From Sequoia sempervirens (taxonomy: Eukaryota > Streptophyta > Pinopsida > Cupressales > Cupressaceae): a stretch of 64,000 nucleotides of DNA. Below, one piece after another: positions 1 to 9,864 of this stretch. Position 1 is the stretch's first letter, and each line of letters starts with the position of its first letter. Made by a program: the position numbers and the translations under genes. Where the stretch lies: contig VDFB02115090.1 of the NCBI GenBank assembly GCA_007258455.2, positions 216,456 through 280,455 of the forward strand, written 5' to 3'. Below the pieces are notes generated by a model that was given only the letters and a program-made list of their open reading frames with translations, was not told where the DNA came from and did not search any database.

Positions 1-1084
1 ATTTGAGTTGGCTGAAAAATTTGTAGGAGTGGTTGCAACCAAGATAAAGAATAGTGACACCTATGAGAGGAAAATAACATTAACTAAGAAACTTGCAGCA
101 ATGGTTCCAAAACTAAATAATAGAGTACCAATACCGCTAGTTCAAATCATGAGAAAATGGTATCGAGATACACATTGACCCATCTATTCACAATTAGTAA
201 TACCAATAATGAAGTTGCAGATGACCGATTTGATAAATAGAACTCAAACATATAAATACCTAACATCCTTAAGAAAAACTGGTGGATCAAGGCATACCTG
301 TGTGAACTTATTCCTTGAACTTTAATTGAATTTACCTTTAACAAAATCATCCTTGTTGGGACCACTCACAAACTATAAACCGATATGCATCAACAAAGAA
401 AAGGCCGCATATACATAGCACTAGTTGGGTTAATAGATTCGACCATAGGATAAATGCAAAGGGCACATGAAATCACAACTGGGATGAAACGTATGAATGC
501 AATTGTGGGTTTACACCTCACAAATTTTCTCTCACAAAATGAAAATAGCAAGGAATCCAAATGCATATTCTCCTCTCCAACTTTAAAACAAAAGATAAAA
601 CCACCATAATGAATTTGGAGCCCAAAACACTATAATCAACAATATAAGAAACTTCGCAGGAAAATTTCTCTCTTCCCCCCACCAAAAAAAATCCCCAAAA
701 ATCTCTTAAAAGGATAATTATTTACAAAAGGAAGGTCGTTTTATTCAAAAAACAAAATTCCAATAAATCTCACAAAATCCCCAAAAATTGTTAAGTTTCT
801 TTTATTGACAATTCATTCGAAGTTGTGCATGTGTTGCATGCAAAATCTTTCTATTCTTTTTATATTACTTTTACTATTTATCAATTATCACATTCCATTT
901 AATTTTTATTTTATATTATAATTTTTCATTAAACTTTTAATTTATTATAAACTATAATCTTTAATAAATATATTTATATTTAATTATCAAAGTGGCATTT
1001 TTAACTTAATAATTTATTTAATACATCAATTAACCAAGGACAACATTTATCAAATAGATTTAAATTAAACAAACCAAATATCAA
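1..1084. other. AT-rich intergenic DNA, no gene seen
   Basis: I see no coding signature, repeat array or RNA gene here. Short reading frames (for example 147-365 on the minus strand) have no recognisable motif. The stretch 840-1080 is very AT-rich. It is probably decayed transposon DNA, but nothing in it allows assignment. Confidence 0.5.
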
Positions 1085-1440
1085 CAACAATTATCTAATC
1101 CCTAACCAGGGTCAAAAAGCAAGACCAACTGACCACAAATATCTAACAACGTTGACGAGGTACGGACTAGATACTCATCCTCTTCAAGGATGATGACTAG
1201 GGTAGGGGACCAAATTTTATCTCCAACAACTTGTTCCATTGGGTTTAAGGCACGCTCAGACTTGGCAATTCAGGTGGAGTCAATGTCTAGTACCTGCAAC
1301 CTACATCACACAAAATGATTATACATAAACATATACATATAATCAAGCACACCATGAAGAGGGAATCACAGAGTCACAGATCACTTACGAGTGAGTGATG
1401 CAACACTATCCCTTTCAGCCAAACACATAAATCAAGTAAC
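1085..1440 (-). mobile_element. Old LTR fragment of the T/M/P gypsy supergroup
   Basis: Read on the minus strand, this stretch has the landmarks that recur in the M and P LTRs: a GCATCACTC-type hairpin (about 1388-1412), then a GATTCCCTCTTCATGGTGTG-type block (about 1350-1375), then a degenerate CACCTG hairpin and a GAGCGTG block (about 1248-1280). It is much more diverged than the other copies and neither LTR end is visible, so it is an old, truncated remnant. Family membership is inferred from the order of shared blocks. Confidence 0.6.
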
Positions 1441-1796
1441 CACATCAACTTATATAACAATCAGATACATAACAATCATGATAAGATGATCTACTAATCA
1501 TAACAATGAATCAAACATCATTAACATGTGACTTTAAATATCCCTATTATTTTATCTTCATCCCCAAGTTCCAAAGCCAACTACCTACACATCCACAATG
1601 AGAATGAAGGGGCACTACACCACGCTTCATAACCATCCCTGCAAAAGACGATATAAACTTTGAAGCATTTTGTTGGAGTGAACTACTATTGTAATAAGCC
1701 ATTTCACAACATTCAAAATGATTTTGGTTCATCATCCATTAAAAGTATAGAACAATGGGATTTTTTTGTTATCATCCCTAGCATGTGCTACACACA
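1441..1796. other. No gene seen
   Basis: This AT-rich stretch separates the LTR scrap from the helicase relic. A 62-codon minus-strand frame (1547-1735) shows no known motif. It may be more of the same decayed LTR. Confidence 0.4.
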
Positions 1797-2369
1797 CCAA
1801 CAGAAGCTCCTAAAGATACTGATTTGAGCACCTCTTCTTATCAAGAAGATATAATGGAAGATAACAACCCATATGAATGGTAGCTATTGTCTCTCCTATA
1901 CCAAAGCCTTCCCCTCCACTTTGATGAACTAGGAATGCTTGGTCAGCATGACATTGACTTGCACCATGATTGGGGATCTTCCCAATTTAATCCAAACCAC
2001 CAAGTCTCTACAACTACATTCATAAAATCCAACCGTCCAAAATTTCAAGTCCGCCATATTGCCACTTGCCCTACCCAATATGAGCTATATGTCCAACAAC
2101 AAAAATAATTTGATATAGTTCTGTTACACCTAAATTTTGATACTTGCCAACCTCCTCTAAAATTAATTATTCAAGGAATTTTTGGAACAGGTAAATCACA
2201 CCTGATAGAATTCATCAAAACTGCACTCATGAGCTTAGCCCAAAATGGCCAATCACCATTACTAATTCTTGCACCTACAGGTGTAGCAACATTCAACATA
2301 GATGCATCAACAATCCAATCTTCCCTTCGAATACCTATCAAATATATCGACCCCCTAAAAGGATAAACA
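1797..2369 (+). pseudogene. Helitron-type PIF1-like helicase relic, copy A, 5' part
   Basis: One reading frame runs across this piece with a TAG after NPYEW (about 1878) and a TAA at 2106-2108. It first shows the acidic linker and the LG-x-x-DIDL-x-x-DW block that precedes the helicase in plant Helitron proteins. The ATPase core follows: Walker A GTGKSHLI (about 2184-2207) and the LLILAPTGVA motif (about 2260-2290). PIF1-family enzymes are 5'-3' DNA helicases; in Helitrons the domain is fused to a rolling-circle replicase, which is not seen here. The frame stops where a LINE is inserted at 2370 and resumes at 4600. It is a dead fragment. Helitron rather than cellular PIF1 is an inference from the linker block and the repetitive setting. 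Confidence 0.8.
2365..2369. repeat. Candidate target-site duplication AAACA, left copy
   Basis: AAACA directly precedes the LINE insert and recurs at 4600-4604 directly after it. The empty site in helicase copy B has one copy in the same context. Five bases is short for a LINE, so part of the match could be chance. Confidence 0.6.
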
Positions 2370-2624
2370 TGGTCTTCAAAAGTCATCGTGGACTATAGAA
2401 GTTGGATTAATCTGTCTAAAAAAATTATAAGCACCTTTCAAAATTGCTATATTTCCCATGAATTTTGGGAAATCAACATGGTGGTAGACTTTTTTGCTAA
2501 TAAGGGTGTCCGGGCAAATGATAAAATTACATGGAAATGTGGTGACACTTTGGAGGTAGATGTTTTAGCCTTATTAAGGCTTGACAGGATTCACAGGAAG
2601 ATATCTTATGCCCCTATCAATTAA
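2370..2624 (+). pseudogene. C-terminal part of a LINE RNase H domain
   Basis: The frame is open from the insert edge at 2370 to TAA at 2622-2624, about 84 codons. It matches the end of the RNase H-like domain of plant LINE polyproteins: an aromatic- and glycine-poor helix, then the H-x-x-x-E-x-N-x-x-x-D-x-x-A-N-x-G-V block (residues ISHEFWEINMVVDFFANKGV). The catalytic Asp and Glu residues of the first half of the domain lie beyond the 5' truncation, so the product cannot be active. The stop overlaps the next start (TAATG). Confidence 0.8.
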
Positions 2625-4408
2625 TGATTATGTATGAGAAGGATATTGTCACACAACTATGGAATTGTTGCTTAATTAATCCTCTTTGGAGGCAGGCATA
2701 CCCATTGATTTATGATTTTTTGTGCCTCGCATGCTTTCTAGATCTTGCAGAGAGTCTTTTGTGGGAAATTTTTGATCAAGCTTGTTACTTTGCAAATATT
2801 GGTGGAGATCATCAGCATGTTGAGCTGACTGAATGTGAAGGGCTAAGGAACAATGCTAAAATGTGGCCTTTGTTGGAAAAAGGAGGGCTCACTTCCTATA
2901 TTGAAAAACTTCATGGTTGGGACCCGGATGTCACCAAATTCTTCGCTAAGGAATGGAAGAATGGTAAAATTAAACTATGTGGCAGGAAAATCACCATTGA
3001 TGAGTAGCTCGTTTCTGAGGTGATTGGTCTTCCCATGGAGGGTCTAAAATTTAACAGTGATAGAAACCTCTCAAACATGGTAGTGAAGAAATTCCTGAAG
3101 ATGGAAAAGGAAGAAGAAAAGCTACGTAGGGCTTCCAAAAGTAGCTACGATATCGGGAATATAAAGAAGGTTTGGCAAAAGGTGCTAAAAGTGATCATGG
3201 AGTATATTACTTTGGATGGGAGATACACCAGGGTCTTTGGCTACCATTTTTTGCTCCTCAATCACTTCTGGCATCAGGTTAGGGTTTCCATCCCCTTCTA
3301 TTTGGCTACCTCTTTAAATGCTAGCCTCAATGATCATAGTACGAACCCTGTTAGATACCCTATTCTTCATGAGGGTTTGTTAGTTTTAATTTCTGAACAT
3401 TTCAAAGCCCAACCAACTTTTTCCAAAATGTCCCTTTCTCCCGACTCTGTTTCTGAAAAAGAGGAATTGGGCACAAGCTACACTAAGAAGGACGAATGGG
3501 ATACTAATCTTGAGAATGAGGATGGTGAGACCTCTAAATCTCTGAAAAAGGGGAGTAAAAAAAGAAAGAAGGCTGGTGTCCCCTCTAAACATGGATTTTT
3601 GACCCCTAAAGGCAGTACTAAGGTATTGATCCCTAGCTATGATGAGGCTAAGACCAAGGTGAAAGGTAAAACCCCTGATACCAAGGACTCTTAGATGGAT
3701 TCTTCATCCGAGTGTTCTAGCTACACTGCCACTAATAGAGAGGAAAAAACTTGTTATGCCGATGACCTCTGGGATGAAGATCATTATTTCAAAGAAGAAC
3801 ATGAGTTTCTTACAAATATTCTAGCTATTGCTCATAATGGGTCTATGGATTTCTTTAGATTGATGAGATAGGTGTGTTTTGAGATTATGAAAATTAAGTT
3901 GAAATAGAGGGCTATGAGCAACAAATTGGAAAGACCCGTGTTCCTCAACAACACTACTAGAGACAGAGTGAAGACCACATACTTGTGGACTAAGGAAGAG
4001 AAGAAGTATAGGGTGGATTGCCTCAAGAAAATTGTTGAAGACCTTGAGAAATTTAAGAGAAATAATGATGATAAGCTCTCGGCTATGGAGGAAAAACTAA
4101 AGCACATAAAAGAGTCCATCTAGGTGGTGATGAATACTAACCATAAGATTTTAAAATCCATGGAAAACACTATGGATATGATGGTGGAAAATCTTGAGAA
4201 TTCTTATCAGGACAAGACTGTTGTGGAAGAGGAGATGGATAAAGTACATAGTAAAGAAAAGTATGGTGGGTCGTGTAAAATAACTAGAGAAAACCTTAAG
4301 AGAAAGGCTGATAAGGTCCAGGTTAACATTCAGGAAATCAAGAAAGTGATGCTTAATATGAACAAATTGGAACAGGAGGTGGAAAATATCCTGAAGAATA
4401 TGGCCTAA
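2624..4408 (+). pseudogene. Second LINE-borne reading frame, about 594 codons, broken by five TAG codons
   Basis: The ATG overlaps the RNase H stop (TAATG), which would allow reinitiation. One frame then runs to TAA at 4406-4408, interrupted only at 3005, 3692, 3869, 3905 and 4121. All five stops are TAG and no frameshift is needed. The N-terminal part (2624-3430) looks globular, with a WPLLEKGGLTSYIEKLHGWD block and an ITIDE-stop-LVSEVIGLPMEG block. This resembles the plant-mobile-domain-like ITVDE..ISEVTGLP repeats I associate with repetitive proteins of conifers; that match is from memory. The middle (3430-3700) is Ser/Lys-rich and the C-terminal third (3914-4405) is a charged, coiled-coil-like helix. 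The function is unknown. It may be a captured host or transposon gene, or a lineage-specific LINE product. Confidence 0.65.
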
Positions 4409-4599
4409 TGGTGGGTTTGTTACTAGGTTTTTGCGTGTTCTTTTGTGGTGCTTCCTTTTGGATGGTTTTGATGTTCTCTTTCGGCAGCTTCCTGCCTTGT
4501 TTTAATTTCTTTCTTGGGTACTTTTTCTGCTAAATTTTTCTCTTGCTTGTTCTTAAAGGGTTTTGGGGCCCCTTCAAAACCTATTTTTTCCTTAATGAA

Positions 4600-4604
4600 A
4601 AACA
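4600..4604. repeat. Candidate target-site duplication AAACA, right copy
   Basis: This is the partner of 2365-2369. Helicase homology resumes directly after it (ACTAGCAAG, as in copy B). Confidence 0.6.
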
Positions 4605-5404
4605 CTAGCAAGATTCTAGGAAATAATATAATTCATTAGGTACATATTGATAGATGAAATGAGCTTCATTGGACCCAAGTTTCTTCAATGCATTAACATG
4701 AGGTTTTTTAATGTCATTCTCCAACTTAGCATTGACCTATACAAAGCAATATGGTTTCTTATCCTCAATACTTCTCTTTGCAACAAATGAAATGGTCACA
4801 CTACATAACCAACAAATTTTATTGTATTTGGAAACACCTGTTGCACTATCAATTGCAGAGAAACTTAGGGGCCACCAAGTTCAAATCTAGATGAAGAACA
4901 ACTTCAATTGAATATTCTATTGTGTTCAATAAAAGGTAATGTTATGTTCAAATTTATGGGTGGAAACAAGCCTTGTCACTGGTGCACTTGGAAAAATCAA
5001 AACAATAGTCTACAAGAATGTTAAGAATCTGCCTTCACTTCCATTGTTTGTTGTTGTTCAATTCAACAATTACATAGGCTCTACTTGAGACCACAATAAT
5101 CCAAAAAATGTCCTTATTTCCCTATTAAGTCATGGTCGATGTCATCAAATCTCACTAGAAATGGGATGGACCTTAACAATACACAAATCACAAGGCCTAA
5201 CACTTGAAAAGGTGACAATCAACATCAGCAATGTGGACTAGCAAGGCCTAACATTCACAACTATTTCTAGAGTGTGTGAACTTGCAAGCCTACACATCAA
5301 ACCTTCCTTCACATTTAAATGATACACATGTATGGAACAAAGCCCATATGTAGCTCTCCAAAAGCAAGAGGAAGCACACTTATTGGCATTATCAAATCCA
5401 AACT
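4605..5404 (+). pseudogene. PIF1-like helicase relic, copy A, 3' part
   Basis: Homology resumes after the LINE insert. A Walker B-like IDEMSFIGPK block (about 4650-4680) is intact here. Later blocks follow in the usual order: NLWVETSLVTGALGKI-like (about 4955), VVQFNNYIG (about 5050) and the C-terminal helicase motif TIHKSQGLTLEKV (about 5177-5212), then LTFTTISRV. The reading frame is broken at several places, including a TAG in the SF-stop-E position that copy B also has. The relic ends abruptly at the LTR of element X. Role and family are as for the 5' part. Confidence 0.8.
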
Positions 5405-6756
5405 CCTTTGACACTCTCTATCTGACACAAAACAACCTAATTCAAACAAGGAAATCTTCCCTTAATCATACAAGGACCCAATCGCCCCTTAATACACCAC
5501 TAGAGGCTTCTAACCTTCAAAAATCAACAAATGTAGATATATTTTGGAGAAGGTTGTACAAAGGCTTGAAAAAAACCTTCAAAGAATCACAATACAATTC
5601 AACACAACATACCAACAATTCTCAAGAGGTCTCTTTAACACAAACTTGAAAACCAATAGGTTGCCTTGCCTTAAGGCTACTCAATTAGCCCTAATTTCCA
5701 AAGGAACCACTTCTTAAACTCCTTTTTTCATCAAAATACACTTGATTGAGAGTTAAATTGTGATGCAAAACCACAAATTCATCAATCACACCTTAGACAC
5801 TTGACCTCTAGACCACAGTTACACCAAACCCTCCAATTACATGCAAAACCTAGGGTTTTATTGAATCTACCACCAACTAGGATTATCAAACCTCAAAAAT
5901 TTATCCAACAGTCTCTATTAAGTCTATACAAACTTCTCAAACCCTTACAAGATCATTTCCACCAACAATTAGACAAATCCCTTCTCAAAACTGCCATTTT
6001 CGTAAAGAAAAATACAGTTACTAGCCCTAGGGATTCATTCCTTTTCACACAACTTGCTTCCCTCATTGTCTAAAACATATGAAAACCTACTCTAACACAT
6101 TAAATTCCATACCATTGAGAAGCATGTTAGAACAGTAGGTGGAATGGCTGGTACATCATTTAAATTACTATCAAACCCTTAACATTGTGATAATAGGCTG
6201 CTATAGAAAAATATTGAAAATCTCCCAAAAATCTAAGTGTTAGACTCTCAGAATGGATTCATTGGAAATTTAAAACATTCCACAATATAATACCATGAGT
6301 TTCAAGACAATTGTTGGTTGTACGGGATCATACAGTAGTGGTAAAGTATAAAAACATAATTTTTTTTACAGAAAAATGTTGTATTTTGTTTGGAAGTTCT
6401 TCAATATATCAACTGCCAACCATTTTTGAACCTTTTGAGGCTTTATATAGCCCTTACATTTGAATTCCAATCACTCCAATTTTCATAACTAAATTTTGAA
6501 CTTCCTAGACCCTACATGTTCTCTCAAAATTGCATTTTGACAACCCTTTTTTTTGCATGACAACATTTTACATCTTTTGTAATTTTTGACTCCTAAATAC
6601 AAATGACTCATATTACACCCAATTACATATTGAATGGTATTTTTAGACCTTATTTAATGTAAACATACAATTTCTAACACTAAATGACCTCAAAACCTAC
6701 TCTTGACCTATTGACCACCATTAATGAACATCACATGCTTAGGTGCACCTGCACCA
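5405..6756 (-). repeat. Element X 3' LTR (left)
   Basis: On the minus strand the LTR starts TGGTGCAGGTG at 6756, directly after the polypurine tract. Homology to the right LTR is clear from 5408 on. The outer edge has CCTT where the right copy has TGGT (8513-8516), so the outer few bases are uncertain. The length equals the right copy if the edge is set at 5405. Confidence 0.8.
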
Positions 6757-6769
6757 TTCACCCCCATAG
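6757..6769 (-). other. Element X polypurine tract
   Basis: The minus strand reads CTATGGGGGTGAA directly before the 3' LTR, a typical plus-strand primer for LTR retrotransposons. It fixes the inner edge of the LTR at TGGTGC. Confidence 0.7.
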
Positions 6770-7103
6770 AAAAAGAACTCATGTCACATGAGTTGGGGTT
6801 TGTACCATGCTTCAACATTGCTCCTCTTTGTCCTTCCCATCTCTTCATGTTTGCAAACACCTTCCTTTGGTTCATACATAATGAGCTTGTAATCTGCTCT
6901 ACACACTTGACATTACTTGCACTTGAATGTGTCTTCATCTCTGCCATCAGACCTAATGTCTACCCTTTTCCTATTCTTTGATCAAAACTTGATGATGTAT
7001 CTACCCTTATCCTTGCAAATAAACTCGTATCAACATTACCTTGGACTGTCTTCTTCTTTATCTCATCTCCATGCTTATATTTTTCCTTAAGTCTTTGTGC
7101 ACT
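6770..7103 (-). other. Interior of element X downstream of protease, unassigned
   Basis: A 79-codon minus-strand frame (6708-6947, running into the LTR) has no motif I can name. By position it should be what remains between protease and the 3' LTR after loss of pol. Its middle, rich in Asn, Arg and Lys, could be the tail of a polyprotein. Confidence 0.35.
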
Positions 7104-7907
7104 CTACCCCTGTACCTCTATCATCAAAATTCTTGTCTTGTCATTTTTTTGTTCCATGATACTATCCAATGTTTTGTTAGAATTATTAATCACTGTACAT
7201 GTAGTTCTTTTTAGTTTTTCAAACTTATTCTCAACTATAGGACACACAATGGTCCCCACCAACACATTATCATTCAAATTCATAGTCAACTTACCCTGCA
7301 AACCTGATTCAATCCTCTTATCTCCTATCCATGTATGCTCATGCCTTAAATTATCTGCAACACTTATCTTTTTGTCTTCAACCACAATTTCTATAGACTC
7401 TTTCTTTCCACACATAATCACTTTTGCCTTACTTTTCACATCTTCCACCAAAGGAGTTAAAACAAACTTACACCCATAATTGAATATGGTATAGGTGTTC
7501 TCTCTACCATCATATATTGCACACATATCATACTGCCAACATCTATCTAGCAGTAGGTGACAATATTCCATAGGAAGAATATCACAAACTACACTATCTC
7601 TATAACCCCGAATATGGAATTGAACAACTGCTTTTTCATTGAACAACAAAGACTACCCATCACTCAACCATGACACTTTCTAAGGCAATTCATGAGGAAC
7701 TCTTTGCAAATTTAACTTGTTCAACATCTCACTAGACACCATATTCTCTATGGAGCTAGAATCAATAACAATTTTGCATACCTTATTTTTGCACTTACAT
7801 GTAGTCTTGAGGAGGCTCTTTCTTTGCAATGGTTCTACCTCCTTTACTGCATTCAACATAGTCTTCCTCATCATCAACACTTCCCCTATTTTAGGAGTAC
7901 CTCTCAA
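7104..7907 (-). pseudogene. Element X aspartic protease region
   Basis: One minus-strand frame, broken by two TAG codons (7677-7679 and about 7650-7652), contains the retropepsin fold of gypsy elements. It shows a Cys-rich KTTCKCKNKVCKIVIDSSS block (about 7767-7820), then NMVSSEMLNKLNL, then VCDILPMEYCHLLLDRCWQYD and YDGRENTYTI. In active enzymes the catalytic motif is D-[ST]-G; here it reads D-S-S, so the glycine is lost and the enzyme would be inactive even without the stops. No reverse transcriptase follows. Confidence 0.75.
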
Positions 7908-7926
7908 ACTTGTAGGATGATTACTC

Positions 7927-8424
7927 TCACATTCCTCTCCTTAATTTTCCTTGCTTTCTTCTCTCTGCTTGTTCATAGTCCCACCATAAAAGAGCATGAC
8001 CTTTGAATTTTGTTTTTGCCACCTTCACCATTTGCTCATCTAAAATGTCTTCACTTTCAAAGTTATTATCCATAGCAATAATCCAATCAATCAATTCCTC
8101 TAAATTTAAATTACCACCATACATAGGAAGATCAAATTTTACCTTCATTGAATTACCTTTCACTGCTTTGAGCATCTTTACCATCCTCATGTCGTTAGGG
8201 TCTAATTCTTCATCAACATCTTCATATTCTTCATCATCTTCCTCTATTTCACTTTCTTCATTCTCATCTCTCCTTTTCTTTGTCTCCAAGGCAACAAGCC
8301 TTGCCAAAACTATATTATGTAATTCCAGAAGCTTAGCATGCTTCTCCTTCAGATCCTGCAACTCTCTAGCAGCACCAACACCCTTCGAAGGCATCTTCAC
8401 AAAACTTGACTTCTCACCTTCCAA
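7927..8424 (-). pseudogene. Element X gag fragment
   Basis: The minus-strand frame of up to 165 codons has a coiled-coil N-terminus (LKEKHAKLLELHNIVLARL), a long acidic stretch, then a retrotransposon gag core (FDLPMYGGNLNLEELIDWI ... KVAKTKFKGHALLWWD). It stops at RRGM shortly after the core. No CCHC zinc knuckle is found between this point and the protease, so that part appears deleted. An ATG at about 8392 (MPSKGV) is as plausible a start as the one at 8424. Gag proteins package the RNA and form the virus-like particle. Confidence 0.75.
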
Positions 8425-8484
8425 TCACTTTCTTCAAAACCTATAAAAATCAAACAAATCATCAACAAGAGACCTTGTCCCTTT

Positions 8485-8496
8485 GCTCTAATACCA
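8485..8496 (-). other. Element X primer binding site
   Basis: The minus strand reads TGGTATTAGAGC, one base from the initiator tRNA-Met complement TGGTATCAGAGC. It lies 16 bases inside the assumed LTR edge (8513), or 5 bases inside an alternative edge at TGCAAG (8502). Confidence 0.7.
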
Positions 8497-8512
8497 CCTA
8501 ATGCAAGTAAGG

Positions 8513-9864
8513 TGGTTGACACTTGCTATCTGACACAAAACAACCTAATTCAAACAAGGAAATATTTCCTTAATCATGCAAACCCCCAACTATCCCTTAA
8601 TACACCACTAGAGGCTTCTAGCCTTCAAAAATCAACAAATGTAGATATATTTTGCAAAAGGTTGTACAAAGGCCTGAAAAACACCTTCAAAGACTCACAA
8701 TACAATCCAACACAACATACCAACAATTTCCAAGAGGTTTCTTTAACACAAACTTGACAACCAATAGGTTGCCTTACCTTAAGGCTACTCAATTAGCCCT
8801 AATTTCCAAAGGAACCACTTCTTAAACTCCTTGTTTTCATCAAAAATAACTTGAAAGATTTAAATTGTGATGCAAAGCCACAAATTCATCAATCACACCT
8901 CAGACACTTGACCTCTAGACCATAGTTCCACCAAACCCTCCAATTACATGCAAAACCTAGGGTTTTATTGAATCTACCATCAACCGGGCTTATCAAACCT
9001 CAAAAATGTACCCAATAGTCTCTATTAGGTTTGTACAGACTTCTCAAACCCTTAAAAGATCATTTTTTATCAACAATTAGACAAATCCCTTCTCAAAACC
9101 ACCATTTTCACAAGGAAAAATACAGTTACCAGCCCTAGGGCTTCATTCCTTTTCACACAACTTGCTTCCCTCATTTTCTAAAACATATGAAAACCTACTC
9201 TAACACATGACACACCATTCCACTGAGAAATGGGTTAGAATAGTAGGTGGAATGACTGGTACATCATTTAAATTATTATCAAACCCTTAACACTGTGATA
9301 ACAAGCTGCTACAAAAAACTATTTAAAATCTCCCACAAATCTGAGATTTAGACTCTCAGAATGGATTCATTATAAAGTTAAAACATGCCATAATAGAATA
9401 CCATGAGTTTCAAAAAAAATTCTAGATGTTCGGGATCATATAGTAGTGGTAAAGTGCAAAAACATATAAAATTTTGCAGAAAAATGTTGTATTTTGTTTG
9501 GAAGTTCTTCAATATATCAAATGACAACCATTTTTGAACCTTTTGAGGCTTTATATAGCCCTTACATTTGAATTCCAATCACTCCAACGTTCATAACTAA
9601 CTTTTGAACTTCCTAGACCCTACGTGTTCTCTCAAAATTTCATTTTGACAACTTTGTTTTTTGCATGACACCATTTTACATCTTTTACAATTTTTGACTC
9701 CTAAATACAAATGAATCATAACACACCCTATTACATATTGAATGGAATTTTTAGACCTTATTTAATGTAAACATACTATTTCTAACACTAAATGACCTCA
9801 ACACCTAATCTTGACCTATTGACCACCATTGATGAACATCACATGCTTAGGTACACCTGCACCA
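8513..9864 (-). repeat. Element X 5' LTR (right)
   Basis: This LTR reads TGGT...ACCA on either strand, a 4-bp inverted terminal repeat. It is collinear with 5405-6756 over its whole length. Helicase homology (copy B) begins at the first base after it. Confidence 0.8.

Larger units (their letters stand above)
2370..4599 (+). mobile_element. 5'-truncated LINE inserted in helicase copy A, with an extra downstream frame
   Basis: The edges are defined by copy B of the helicase (about 10216), which reads straight through the same site. The insert begins inside a LINE RNase H domain, continues with a second long frame (2624-4408) and ends in a T-rich, LINE-like 3' tail (4409-4599) finishing in AATGAA. 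AAACA occurs at both edges (2365-2369 and 4600-4604) and is a candidate target-site duplication. Severe 5' truncation is the usual result of target-primed reverse transcription. The unusual point is the coding sequence between RNase H and the 3' end. Confidence 0.8.
5405..9864 (-). mobile_element. Element X: non-autonomous Ty3/gypsy-like LTR retrotransposon
   Basis: Two 1352-bp direct repeats (5405-6756 and 8513-9864) flank a 1.76 kb interior read on the minus strand. Next to the right repeat is a tRNA-iMet-type primer site (TGGTATTAGAGC, minus strand); next to the left repeat is a G-rich polypurine tract. The interior keeps parts of gag and protease but no reverse transcriptase, RNase H or integrase. 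It would therefore have needed enzymes in trans, or was deleted after insertion. The LTRs differ at several positions per hundred by eye, so the insertion is not recent. It sits exactly between two helicase relics whose ends do not make one target site. Confidence 0.85.

Noticed and set aside
7138..8446. Plus-strand frames opposite gag and protease of element X
   Set aside because: They are shadows of the minus-strand coding frames and carry no motifs.
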